Position numbers and translations under genes: made by a program
Source of the DNA: Oppiella nova
Lineage: Eukaryota > Arthropoda > Arachnida > Sarcoptiformes > Oppiidae
Direction: 5' to 3'
Assembly: GCA_905397405.1 (NCBI GenBank)
Contig: CAJPVJ010000657.1
Span: 1 to 21,783, forward strand
Length of the DNA: 21,783 nt
Notes under the pieces: model-generated
Told to the model about the DNA's origin: nothing
The model's database searches: none
What the model saw: only the letters and a program-made list of their open reading frames with translations
Shown here: positions 10,408 to 20,800 of the stretch, one piece after another
How positions within the stretch are numbered: the stretch's first letter is position 1
How the letters are laid out: every line of letters begins with the position of its first letter

Positions 10408-13400
10408 TCAATGGGTGTCAACGGTGTGCACCTGTACCTGAGCCAACACGTTATTAGGCACTTCTAGTATAGTTGTGGGCATAGGTTTCGAGTTCTTGAG
10501 TATCGTCTGTCCGACCAGTGATGGCGAGGAAGTACGCGAAGAGTTGGTTGCATCGGATTGTGAGCTCGTGTTCAAGAGGCGAGTCTTGTCTCTGCCGACA
10601 AGTAATGGCTCCGTATATGTGGGTCCGGCCAGTTCAGAGTCCTCGTGCTGTGTCATTGTCGAGTAGCCGTGGTCAGAGTCGCCGCCCGGGCGCCGGTAGG
10701 CCTGGTTTATGCGATAGGGGGACACGTGGGCCGCGTTCTCAAAGCTGGCCAACACGACCGCATTGGTCGGAGCGATGGCCGGCGTTATCTCCTCCTGTGG
10801 TTCGTTGTCGTCGTACTCATTGTCGAAGTGCGAGTGATTCACACCATTCTCGGCAATCGACGTGATATAGTGCGGGCCGTGACGTGTAGAGTGGTATCGA
10901 TAGCAGTACACCGATAGCGCTAACACCACAAAGCAAATCATAATACCGCCGGCCACTGGACCCACCGGTGCGCTTCCCATCGGCATATAGTCGTCGTGGG
11001 CTGACATCATGTCCGACATTTCATCGGCGTATGGAGTTTTGGCGCCCAAAATGCCACCAAAGCATCGACTTTGATAATTGCAATACGGGTTCTTAAGCGG
11101 CGTTTCCCCGTTGCGGTCCAATTGACACCATTCGCACCCCAATAGACCCAAACAGTCGCTGAAATTGAGACCATTTATGAATAATGGGAAACAAACGCAA
11201 AGTTGTTGTCAATTACTTTTCGCTCTTCTTATCGAAGCAACTCATCTCAAAACAACTTTTTATTGAATCCAATGTATGTCTCATTACTGGCGCGGGTCTT
11301 ATAGGCTCTGGAACTGGAGGGCAACTGGGATTGTGGTCCTCCTCATCAAACAGCTGTCCGGTGCAGAGATTCATTTCGAGAGGACATTCACAGGGACACT
11401 CACAGTCTGTTTGCTCCATTCGGTGACAGTTTAGACACAAACGATCCGTCTATACAAGCAATTAGCAAATTATTCATCCATTCAAACATAAGACAAGGCA
11501 TTGAGTGACAGACCATAGAACAGGGACAGAAAGCCGTCATTGAATCGCACGTATGGTTTACAACACCAATGAAGACATTGGTCTCAGAGACGGATGTGAT
11601 GTAGTATTTCCCGCAGTCATGGATCGGATTCGTGAGAACACCCGTAAGGCTCGTATTGAACTAAACAATGAAAACAATACATTAAATAAAATACACTTCA
11701 AATCAACAGAGCGTCCATTCATTACATTATAGAAGCGTTGAATCGTTCGGTCGACAAAACTATTGCAGACATTCTTCTGGACGAAGGCGTTGTGATGCAG
11801 TAAATCGTTGGCCACTAATGGCTCCTTATGTGTGATATGTTGCTGCTCTATAGGCGCCAACTGTATGGGCTCAACGAGTGATGGATGTGCGATGAGGTAA
11901 CCCCTATCGTCCATAATAAAGCATGCGATTTGGTCAGCCCTACAAAGCGAGCCCATGTGTGTCTGCAGGAACTTATGGAAGTAACCTAAAGTGAAATCCA
12001 TGGCAATAACGGCCACTATATTGGATGAGCGCTCGTTTGGCTGGGCATTGGGTGCGTGAATAGTGTGGCTGAGGGTAACTATATAGCCGGCGCCGCCTAC
12101 ATCCAGGTACGGAGCCGTAAACACAACCTTTCCTGTGTTCTTAACAGCCTTCAAATACCATTCCCTTCGGGTTGGATCAAAGGACTTATCGATGAGAGCA
12201 CCGGGATATAGAAGGAAGACTCCATTGGGTGTCGTGATATACTTCCTGACGATAAACTTAGTCATTTCACTCGAGTCCAGTTTGGACTTCCAGAACGGGA
12301 TCACACGAGTGACGGCGTGAACCTCACCCCTCACTGTGCTCTTCAATCCTGGGTTAGCGATGAGTTTAGTGTTGTCGTTGAGATAAGCCATATATCTCTG
12401 CACAATATGAGTGGTCTCCTCCTGCATGTCGTTCGCAAACGGAGATAAAAATGCTTTGGAAGACAGGAAAAGAGTAGCCGTTTCTGTGAACATCAATTAT
12501 AAACCATTAGAAACTCAATTACAACTCAATTCTAATTAACAAACCAATTGTCGCCAATTGTTTCAAATGCCGACAGAGTCGCGGAGGACTTCCGTTCAAA
12601 TCCAAGCGATGATATGCAAAGTGTGCGTCTTTGGCCAGAGGGGAGGTTATGGTATGTTTGCGATCAAACGTGTTATACGAAGCAATCACTACAATGTATG
12701 GCGAGGCGTGCACTCGACGCCAATAGTAAGTTAATTGGGTTTTGTTCTGGTGGTCCACTTCTATGGTCTCCATTCCCTTAGTGGTCGTCAGTATTAAGTT
12801 CTTAATCGATTGGAAGCCCGGCTTTTGTTCGATATGTGAGATGTCTGTATGGATGAGCTGTTCGTGGGTTTGTTGCGATGGAGGACTGAACGACGGGTGA
12901 TGTATAGCTATGCCTTCATTTTTCTCAATCAGGAAAGCGTACGAGTCGTGGGACACGTCGTAATGTATTATGTCTTCGGACAGGTCGGACAGCGATATGT
13001 CCAGACCCACCACTCCTATCAATTGTCCCCTATGTATGACTGACTTACTCACAGAAATGTGTACATCTGTTTGACATAAAACTCAATTTTAGTTCATATA
13101 AAAAACCAGTTATTAATCCAATAATGAATTAATGTGGGAATTGTTTGTTTCTATCAGACGATCGTTTCATTTCATTTAATATCATTTTACGGTTCATTAT
13201 CTCATCACAAGAAACGCGTTTTATCGCAAAAAGTGTTTAATTAAAAACTAATTAAAAGCATACCTTTGCTGATGATATCCCAATAGGGAAGTGATATATA
13301 AATAGATGAATGTGTGGGTCGTGTGAGCACTGAATAAATGCCACTTAACGTGAAACTCAAGTTCTCGGTCGAGTTAACGGCGACCATAATTCCCGGCTTT

Positions 13401-15221
13401 AGATCAACAGTCAATAATGAGTACGAGGACTAAAAATAGCAAATTCGTTAGGGCTTACCGTTATTCTCGTGGGATCGGGAGATAAGACATTAAACTTCGG
13501 AAAATTCATTTCTGCGATCTCTCGAAGAAAATCCATTTCATACATAACGGGTTTGGTGTCGTCTATCAGTGCATAAGAATTTATGGCAAACGAGTAGTTA
13601 TTCTCATAGCTATTGTTTATCTCTTTAGCTATCAGTTCCATCACAACTCGGGCGTCAGTCAGAGCCGACAATAGGCCGCGACTTATGTACACAATCAGCG
13701 CTTCCGAAGGACTTTGGTTTAGTTCTGCAAATTAATCGTACATTTTGTATGACAACACTTCACTCAATCAAATCAAACATTCATACCATTGCCATTGTCT
13801 TGGAAGGTGTTGGCAATCATTTCGAAAGCCTTCTTCAGACCTCCCACATGGTTAGTATTCTCATTGGTTCGCTGCAGACCATCGATAAACCTTTGGAAGT
13901 GATATTTGGTCTCATAGTTGGCATTTGCCATACGCTTCGTAAGACATGAATCACTGTTCGGGTAATTGGTATCACTGGAGAGCGATATTAATCCGATTTT
14001 ATCGTTATGTGAGAGTGAGTTCAGTATGTATTTGGCTAAGGCTTTGGCTATTGATAGCTGATGGGCAGTGATGGCAGACCCCCTGTCTATGATCAGCATT
14101 ATATGCTTGGGTTGAGGCAGAACTGTCGCCAAATAGATATCCCGGTGTCTCTGAAGTGATTCATCGTTTGGGACATCATATTGCATACGAGTGGCTATTC
14201 AAGCAATTCACACACAATTAGACAAAAAATCAATTTATATTTCAAACTAAAAACACATTTAATTACAATAAATCACAATCTAATAGTTGACTCAAAAAGT
14301 GCGTTAAATGCCTACAAATGAGCAAATTATGGGAAACACTTACGAATGGCATTGATATCGTTGATGTCTTGATTGAAATGGCAACTGTTAGGCAGCGGCA
14401 TATAAGCCGGGTATTCGGTGTGAACGCCCCAAACGGACATGAAGTACTGCCACTTAATGTTGGGCCAGTTGTCGAGATTGGATCGCAACTGTTCCGTCAA
14501 ATTGATTCCCGGGGCGAAATTAGAGCCGTCAGACAACACGTTGGGCGCCGTATCACAAGACGTGGCTCTCGTCACCTGTGTGTTGAAGTGCGGATCAAAT
14601 TGCATGACTGCATACAACCGCTGATCACAACACGTCCGCAATGTCTTCATTTCATCGCTATTCAGATACACCTGAAAGAGCTCTTTCACGCGCTCTGATG
14701 TCTCCTCCAATACGGCCGACAAGTCCTCCAACTTCTTCGTCATCTGAATGGACACAACAGACAATTAGCAACGCATTCAAGTGACTATCAACTGATGGCA
14801 AATACCTTTTGTGTGATGTCGAGCACGATATCATCGAAATGGATGTCGTGAGTGACTGTATTGAGCGTATCGTAGATGTGCTGGACGTGAGTGACGCCCA
14901 ACTCCTCTTTGACCATCGATTGCAGCCATAGCTTCATGTGTTGGGACACGAACTCAATGCGTCGGTAGGGGTCGGGCGGCTGTCCATCATGAGCGTATCG
15001 TAGATGTGCTGGACGTGAGTGACGCCCAACTCCTCTTTGACCATCGATTGCAGCCATAGCTTCATGTGTTGGGACACGAACTCAATGCGTCGGTAGGGGT
15101 CGGGCGGCTGTCCATCCGTCGACTGGTCGTACTCATGAGCACCGATGGCCGACACAACTGTCCCCACAATCACTAAAACGCTTACAAAAACACAACCCAT
15201 CGGTCGCTCGTCTCTGGACAT
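10408..15221 (-). CDS. CACHD1: VWFA and cache domain-containing protein 1 (CACHD1) orthologue, frame broken in exon 1
   Basis: CACHD1 is an alpha2delta-like type I membrane protein that modulates voltage-gated calcium channels. Exons are 15221-14806, 14743-14344, 14194-13787, 13724-13459, 13396-13264, 13066-12545, 12483-11726, 11660-11514, 11449-11217 and 11158-10408. Phases agree throughout once one copy of the 127-bp duplication in exon 1 (128-nt period) is discounted; length would then be about 1,301 residues (human about 1,270). A signal peptide opens the chain (hydrophobic run [19 protein letters not shown]). Next come the VWA domain ([14 protein letters not shown], a degenerate MIDAS), then cache domains with [28 protein letters not shown] and [13 protein letters not shown] Cys-rich region ([23 protein letters not shown]) follows. 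The transmembrane segment is near residues 1119-1140 ([19 protein letters not shown]). The cytoplasmic tail has DSDHGYSTM and ends VHTVDTH. As the sequence stands, exon 1 reads into a stop at 14936-14934. Confidence 0.94.
14862..15116. repeat. Exact 127-bp tandem duplication inside CACHD1 exon 1
   Basis: Bases 14862-14988 and 14990-15116 are identical by eye over 127 bases, separated by one A, giving a period of 128. Because 128 is not a multiple of three, the duplication shifts the reading frame. Each copy encodes the same conserved stretch, from [10 protein letters not shown] to HIYDTL. Perfect identity points to a very recent event or an assembly artefact. Confidence 0.97.
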
Positions 15222-16429
15222 CGTCTGTCTAATGGCTCATATGGTGGCCACGGATGGCATCGTCGGTCACACGTGTGTCGCATACGTCTTCATGTCATGC
15301 GGTCTATGGTTTGGCACCGAAAGCAACGCTCGTTTCGATGGCTTTTAATTGCAATCCAGTGTTCACTCAGTTTTCCATTCAATTCAAGGCATTCATACAA
15401 AGAGTCATTAACTCAACACTGCATACAATAAATGGTGGCAAACATTCACGAGTATTGTACACATGCACCGAACTATAGTGTACAACACTAAATCACATTT
15501 ACTCCTTGTTTAGATCATAATTGGTACCATTTCTATTAATTAGCACATTTATCTGTGTTAATAGCACTTTATTCATTGGATTATCTTGGTGAAATCTTGC
15601 AAATGGTGCGAAAATAGATTATTTGTAGTGGTAAATGGTGTGAATTGTATGTATGTTTATAATGCTGAGCAGAGCTTTCTATTGGCTGTATATGTGGTTA
15701 TAAAACGTGAGAAATAGCACTGAAACACTGCATACACTGATAGCCTCTCAATAATACAAAGTGTACGGCATTTACAATATGTGCGAAAAACTCATCCAAA
15801 CATTTGATAACTGGTTTTGACAACTCCTCGCACATACAGCCATACAGTTTAGGCCCCAATCACTACAATCCCTTCAATCATTTGTATGTTTTATCGCTAA
15901 CACAATGGTAATTAAAATTTATGACTTACACAGAATATCAATCTATAAATACAGACATTAATAAGACACCGATATGCGATTTGAACTAGATAAAATAAGT
16001 TTTACTATGAATGGCGTTGACTTGTACTCGCTTATAGTTTTACATTTTTATACCTTTCTTAACGAAAATATATATTTCTTTTCACTTCACTTCATCCCCT
16101 CATATGTGAAACTTATAATCATTTTTTGTTATTCATTATAATAAATCTTTTCGGTATTCATAGCCCCTATCTCTATACTACCTATACCTGTATATCAGCA
16201 ATAGGTGTGCAATACATTAGCACTACACTCACAAACCACTGCTAACTTTCCTTTTCGGTTAACATTATTATAATAATTACAAACATTTTGTCAAAAGTTT
16301 GGTTTTCTTTTCAAAAATTTTATTAGTAATGCAGTATATATGAGAATATGAATAAAATTAAGAAATAAAAGCACTATTTTGAAACAAAAAAATTAGCTAG
16401 CTTAAAATAACTACAGTATATTTGCAATA

Positions 16430-16512
16430 GAAAGACAAATAGTAAGAATTAGTGTATAAAATAGGAATCGATTGGAAAAATGAGTATTTATTTTATACTG
16501 TATTTGTCTTTC
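16430..16512. repeat. 12-bp inverted repeat flanking the globin poly(A) signal
   Basis: GAAAGACAAATA at 16430-16441 is inverted perfectly at 16501-16512, with a 59-nt spacer. Nearby TACAGTATA and TATACTGTA (about 16412 and 16495) form a second inverted pair. The globin poly(A) signal lies between the arms. An RNA reaching past that signal could fold here. Confidence 0.6.
16487..16492 (-). terminator. Poly(A) signal AATAAA of the globin gene
   Basis: The minus strand reads AATAAA about 34 nt past the globin stop codon. Distance and context are typical for a compact 3' UTR. Confidence 0.6.
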
Positions 16513-16525
16513 AGGTGAAAAAAAG

Positions 16526-17623
16526 TCATTGAAATCCTGTTTTAATTTGCGAGACAATAAGGGAATAGGTTTTACTCCAGGCGTTCAATAGTTGTCCGTC
16601 CAATACGTGAGCGCCTAATGTGGCCCTCAAGAGGTCGATGAAGACGACTCCCAACTCATTAAACATTTGTATATTAAGTTTGCGCCGGAAATGGTTGTGT
16701 CCGGTCTTGACCAGCATCTCAATGAGCACTTCCGTGTCGTCTAAGTTGTCGATGAGTGCAGTGATGGCATACATAACGCCTGTCGTGTGCGCTAATAATC
16801 GTTTACTTGAACTCAATTCGCTTAATGGGATGTTTGCCAATGACTTAAAGTATTGCTGATATGATGGGTATTTGGCGAAGAAGCTAATCCAGGCAAAGAA
16901 TATATTATTATATTTAATGTGTTAGACATTTAGACAGCAACTTGAAACTTAATTCACTGATGCTTATTGTTTGCCTTAAGTCTGCATTTTAATAGTCTTT
17001 TCTATTTCTATTTAGCCTTCACTTTGAAAATTTGCGAAAACTTATTAAAAATAAGTTTTCCGACACTTGACTACCGGTGCCTTTTGGTTGAAGACATTTT
17101 ACGACTTTTGAGAAAGGGTTGAGAAAGTGTTAAATACTTCTAAAAATATTTTATTTATAATTATGAACATGATTATGATAAATACAAAGGGTATTACAAG
17201 TTTAGTTAAAGTATTATTTTTTGAGCAAACAATTTCGAAAGTGTTTAGATTTAGTGCTCAAACACTTAACGTCTATTAAATTACTCAACACTTTATCGCA
17301 TATCATATCTATTTTCACCATTTTTTGCTTTATAATTCATTATTAAAACAATTGTCTACAAAAATAGAGTAATATTATAAGTTATAAGTTATACAGATGT
17401 ATGTATTCAAGTGTTCATATCCTTTACAAAATGATAATATCATTGAATTAAAATTTCATATTAACATTGAAACTATAATACTCTCATATTTAAGACAACA
17501 TATTCATTGAATTACTCACTCAATGAAGAGCTGATTACCAAAGTTTTTTCCATCTTTCTTAATAGTCTCCCAACTATTTCTCACTAATTGTATCTCATTT
17601 TGGTTGAGCACTTCCGAAGTCAT
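16526..17623 (-). CDS. Intracellular globin (neuroglobin/cytoglobin-like), two exons
   Basis: This is a haem protein that would bind O2 or NO in the cytosol. Exon 1 is 17623-17520 and exon 2 is 16883-16526, joined across a 636-nt intron with donor GTGAGT and acceptor TTAG; total 153 residues, the usual globin length. Exon 1 encodes helix A and most of B, including IQLVRNSWETIKK and GNQLFI. Exon 2 continues DFFAKYPSYQQYF. Key residues by hand alignment are Phe47 (CD1), distal His67 (E7) in LLAHTTGVM and proximal His97 (F8) in VKTGHNHF; helices G and H follow (FIDLLRATLG, LLNAWSKTYSLIV). The intron falls after the second base of the codon aligning with B12, the classical B12.2 globin position. 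The second classical intron, G7.0, is absent. There is no signal peptide, transmembrane segment or N-terminal Met-Gly for myristoylation. Vertebrate orthology (CYGB versus NGB) cannot be set by eye. Confidence 0.93.
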
Positions 17624-18479
17624 ACTGTAATCCCTTAAAAGATATCTTATTTTTTGTTAACAAAAATTAAAAGAGTTTTACAAATTGTCTAAAGCGTTAA
17701 AAGGGAAATATGTTACTATGATATTCTGTAGTTATTAACTGTACGGTATAAAGAGTTTTCAATTAATAAGAAGTTTGCAAAAATACTCTTTTCATAAATA
17801 ATCAAGATTTTGAAATTTTTGATAAACATATTACAGATGACATTGAAATTTTAAAATTTAATGATTGATTGCATCAACATTTTTGAATGAATTCTTTTAT
17901 AAATATTTAAGTGATTGATAAATTGGTATTTTCTTTAAAAACCAAATATCAACAGTATACTGTATATATATATATATACAAAATCTTATTTAATTTCTAA
18001 TTGATATCGAAGGCCAGAGTACACTCAAAACCCTCTTCTAATCATTGGAGACATAGAAATCTTATTGAAAGCGATTAATTGCATAAATAAATAAATTTTT
18101 AATATGATTTAATTGATGAAATGGTTTATGAATTGAACTCAAAGTTTTACTATGGTTTTAAACATGATAATTGTTAAATTTATTAAGTTTTCAAATATTT
18201 TTAGATATTTGCTACTACCGGTAATTGAAAATTAATTATTTATTATAATGCCAATAGTTATAATAATATAATTTTTTAGATAAAAAATAAACAGCAATTA
18301 ACAAACTCATTAAGAACTTTAGCTTGTATTTGCTTTTGTTTATATTAGCTTGAATTTTGTAATAATGTTATATAATTGATTTGTCTGCAATTGTTTGCAT
18401 TAACTCAATAAACTAATGACTAAAACTCTTTTGAAAATTATGTTACCTGTAAATGTGAAAACCAATGCATTACTCAGTT
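17624..18479. other. AT-rich spacer upstream of the globin gene
   Basis: These 856 nt lie between the globin start and the end of the RCC1-repeat gene. No further coding exon is seen, and in particular no BTB-domain sequence that would extend the RCC1 gene. The stretch should include the globin promoter, but no hypoxia-type RCGTG element is visible in the first 130 nt upstream. Confidence 0.5.
17963..17978. repeat. (TA)8 microsatellite
   Basis: A 16-nt perfect TA dinucleotide run in AT-rich intergenic DNA. Confidence 0.85.
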
Positions 18480-19334
18480 TCAGAAATAGGCCTCTATTTG
18501 ATATTTTGATTCATATGATATAATGTTCATACATTTATTACTAAAGTCATATAGATGTAAGTGACCATGGTTGGATATCAAATATACATAAAAGTCATAA
18601 TTTTTTGTATTAATATAACCAGTTACTGTAAGTGCACTGTGTATGTCATTTGCATTTTCCAATGTAGTTGGTGTTCGTATTATATTATCATTATCCACCA
18701 TTCCCCATATCAGCACCTGACCCTCACAGGTAATGGCAAGTGATGTATGATCACTGCACGCAATTTTACTAATTTGGTATTCAATGGCAATTTCAATAGG
18801 CGCTGGATCTATTTGACAACTTTTATCGCCACAAGCAAGCTGTCCCCGGTAATTACTGCCCCACCCGAATACCTGTTCATTTGATGTCAACACAATTGTG
18901 TGACTATAACCACAACTTATTTTTGAAATAATTAAATTGTTTGTTTGGAAATATAATATAGTATCCGGTTTATGGTATACATTCTCACCCATATCCACAT
19001 GCCGTCCCAATTGTCCCCTATTATTGAGACCGAAACTGAATATAACATTATTATCCGTATTGACAGCCAATACAAAGTTATATCCATTGGTAAACTGATG
19101 TATATTTTTAAAGCATAATTGTGGCACTCGTTGTGGTGTATGAATGGGTGTGTTGTGTCCTAACCCGAGCTGACGCTCACTATTAGATCCCAATCCATAC
19201 ACCATATCATCAAATGTCACAAACAGTATGTTATGTCCCTCATAGTCACGGAAAACATAAAAGTATTTGATTTGTTGTTTTAAATCTTCGGGTATTTTAT
19301 CACAAATTTTATATTTATTTATAACGGAAGCCAT
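18480..19334 (-). CDS. RCC1-repeat (beta-propeller) protein, single exon, no BTB domain
   Basis: An uninterrupted 284-residue frame from the ATG at 19334 to a TGA at 18482-18480. RCC1 repeat signatures are spaced about 50 residues apart: VYGLGSNSERQLGLGH, FSFGLNNRGQLGRH, VFGWGSNYRGQLACGD and a degenerate VLIWGMVDNDN. The linking segments carry family patterns such as ISCGYSHTIVLTSNEQ and IACSDHTSLAITCEGQ. Four to five blades are recognisable, fewer than the seven of a closed RCC1 propeller. The sequence most resembles the RCC1 half of RCC1-and-BTB proteins (RCBTB1/2), but nothing like a BTB domain follows the stop. It lacks introns, unlike all other genes here, so it may be a retrocopy-derived or lineage-expanded paralogue (inference). 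Cellular role unknown; RCC1 propellers usually bind proteins or chromatin. Confidence 0.85.
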   Translation of the reverse strand: MASVINKYKICDKIPEDLKQQIKYFYVFRDYEGHNILFVTFDDMVYGLGSNSERQLGLGHNTPIHTPQRVPQLCFKNIHQFTNGYNFVLAVNTDNNVIFSFGLNNRGQLGRHVDMGENVYHKPDTILYFQTNNLIISKISCGYSHTIVLTSNEQVFGWGSNYRGQLACGDKSCQIDPAPIEIAIEYQISKIACSDHTSLAITCEGQVLIWGMVDNDNIIRTPTTLENANDIHSALTVTGYINTKNYDFYVYLISNHGHLHLYDFSNKCMNIISYESKYQIEAYF

Positions 19335-20538
19335 GATTATAACAAATACTACACAATTATTACTGATTAAAAAATTGTTGCTGTATTAACTTATCCCATA
19401 AACTAGTTTTTATTATTATTAAATTGATTAATAACTTTTATAAAATGAATTATTAAATTAGTTTTAAAATTAAGATGTAGACTTACACAAAATACATACG
19501 TATCTAAATATGTAATTTATAATCATAATAATTAATACCAAAATTTAAACAATAATTATTTCACAAAATGGAGACATTAGTAAATATGTAATATGATATT
19601 AACTAGTGTTGCATAAATATATGTTATGATTAATAAACGTGCCATGTGAGGTATACATTATTATTATTATAAAATATGCAAGCAAAATTAATTGTTAACA
19701 ATTATACACCAAATATTATATGATAGTTTGGTTTATATAATATCTCATAATTAAGTTTTAATTTAAATGAGTGAATAGAGAGTGAAAGGGTTTACATTGA
19801 ATTTTTGTATACAACCCGTATAATGTGTTGCTCATTCAATACAGTACATGTGGATTGCTATGCAATTTTGCATAACTGTTATGTATTGGGACTCTTAATT
19901 TAGGGTTTACTATATATAGCATACATAAGCTGTTCAGTGAAAGGGTTGGTTTCCTGTGAAAACTGCAAAGAGTGTTATGTATGAATGAATAGTTATGTGC
20001 AATGAGTTGCCCAGAAATCACATTATATCGCAGTCATTCAACATTCAATATCCTTTCCAGACATTTAAATAAAACTTTTAACTAAAATTCCAAACTTTAG
20101 ATATTCACTGAATTAATAGCATTTGTTTACCACATTTAGCCATCTATTGGTTAAATAAATTTCTAACTAACTTATTATTAATTTATAAATAGAAATTAAG
20201 TTTTTAAGTTATTAGCAAATTAAATGAATGTACGGTAATAAAGGTGAAAAAGTAACAAAATCAATTTATTTTTTCAAACTAAATATCGTATATACAAAAT
20301 ATTATATTGCATATACACCCAAACTATTGCTATATAAACATTATAGTCTCAATTATATTGTGATCATATTATTGAAATATAATAAATAATCATATCATTA
20401 AAATATAATATTGTAATAATATTTTATTAACTTTTAATGGTAGATTATTTTAAAGATTTATACCAGTTATAAGTTTTAAACAATTATAATTACAGTATAA
20501 TGATCATATGTATAGCGGGTTCCTAACCAATCTATAGC
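19335..20538. other. AT-rich DNA upstream of the RCC1-repeat gene
   Basis: No coding sequence is recognised on either strand. The nearest bases to 19334 should carry the promoter of the RCC1-repeat gene. The minus-strand frame at 19836-20021 has no family resemblance and lies in AT-rich sequence, so it is not called. Confidence 0.5.
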
Positions 20539-20800
20539 GGTTCCGACCATCATATCATTGCATGTGATATATGGTTGGAATCAGCTCAATGGGTAGGTTA
20601 AGAAATTATCTTCTTGAGTTGAATTAAATAGAATTATCTTCTTTGACCATGGAGGAATATTAGCTGATCCAGATTAAGAAGTGAATTTCTTAACCTACTC
20701 ATTGAGCTGATTCCAACCATATATCACATGCNATTTCTTAACCTACTCATTGAGCTGATTCCAACCATATATCACATGCAATGATTCGATGGTCGGAACC
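20539..20800. mobile_element. Foldback (MITE-like) element
   Basis: A left arm at 20539-20615 and a right arm ending at 20800 are inverted copies. GGTTCCGACCATC at 20539 is answered by GATGGTCGGAACC ending at 20800. The arms continue through GCATGTGATATATGGTTGG and TCAGCTCAATG to AGGTTAAGAAAT with only a few mismatches. The centre (about 20616-20675) is unrelated to the arms and has no coding frame. There is no transposase. This fits a short non-autonomous inverted-repeat element; no target-site duplication was identified with confidence. The right arm is partly doubled around an unresolved base at 20732. Confidence 0.7.
20685..20779. repeat. 47-bp direct repeat flanking a single N
   Basis: Bases 20685-20731 and 20733-20779 are identical over 47 nt, separated by the only ambiguous base in the window (N at 20732). 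The repeated unit is part of the right arm of the foldback element. It looks like two contig ends that overlap but were joined without collapsing the overlap. Confidence 0.95.

Larger units (their letters stand above)
15222..16525. other. CACHD1 upstream region and globin downstream region
   Basis: The part from 15222 to about 15350 is less AT-rich and probably holds the CACHD1 5' UTR and proximal promoter (minus strand). The rest is AT-rich spacer leading to the end of the globin gene. Short frames at 15145-15478 on the plus strand resemble no family and overlap the CACHD1 start, so I do not call them genes. Confidence 0.5.

Noticed and set aside
13430-13458. A 29-nt intron in CACHD1 (GTAAG...TTTTTAG), which would be exceptionally short
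   Set aside because: A second in-frame acceptor ends at 13397 and gives a 62-nt intron like the others. It also makes the protein match the family's spacing between KFN and PGIMVAVN, so the longer intron is preferred.
15145-15478. Plus-strand frames overlapping the CACHD1 start
   Set aside because: They have no similarity to known proteins and overlap the signal-peptide exon and 5' UTR of CACHD1 on the other strand.
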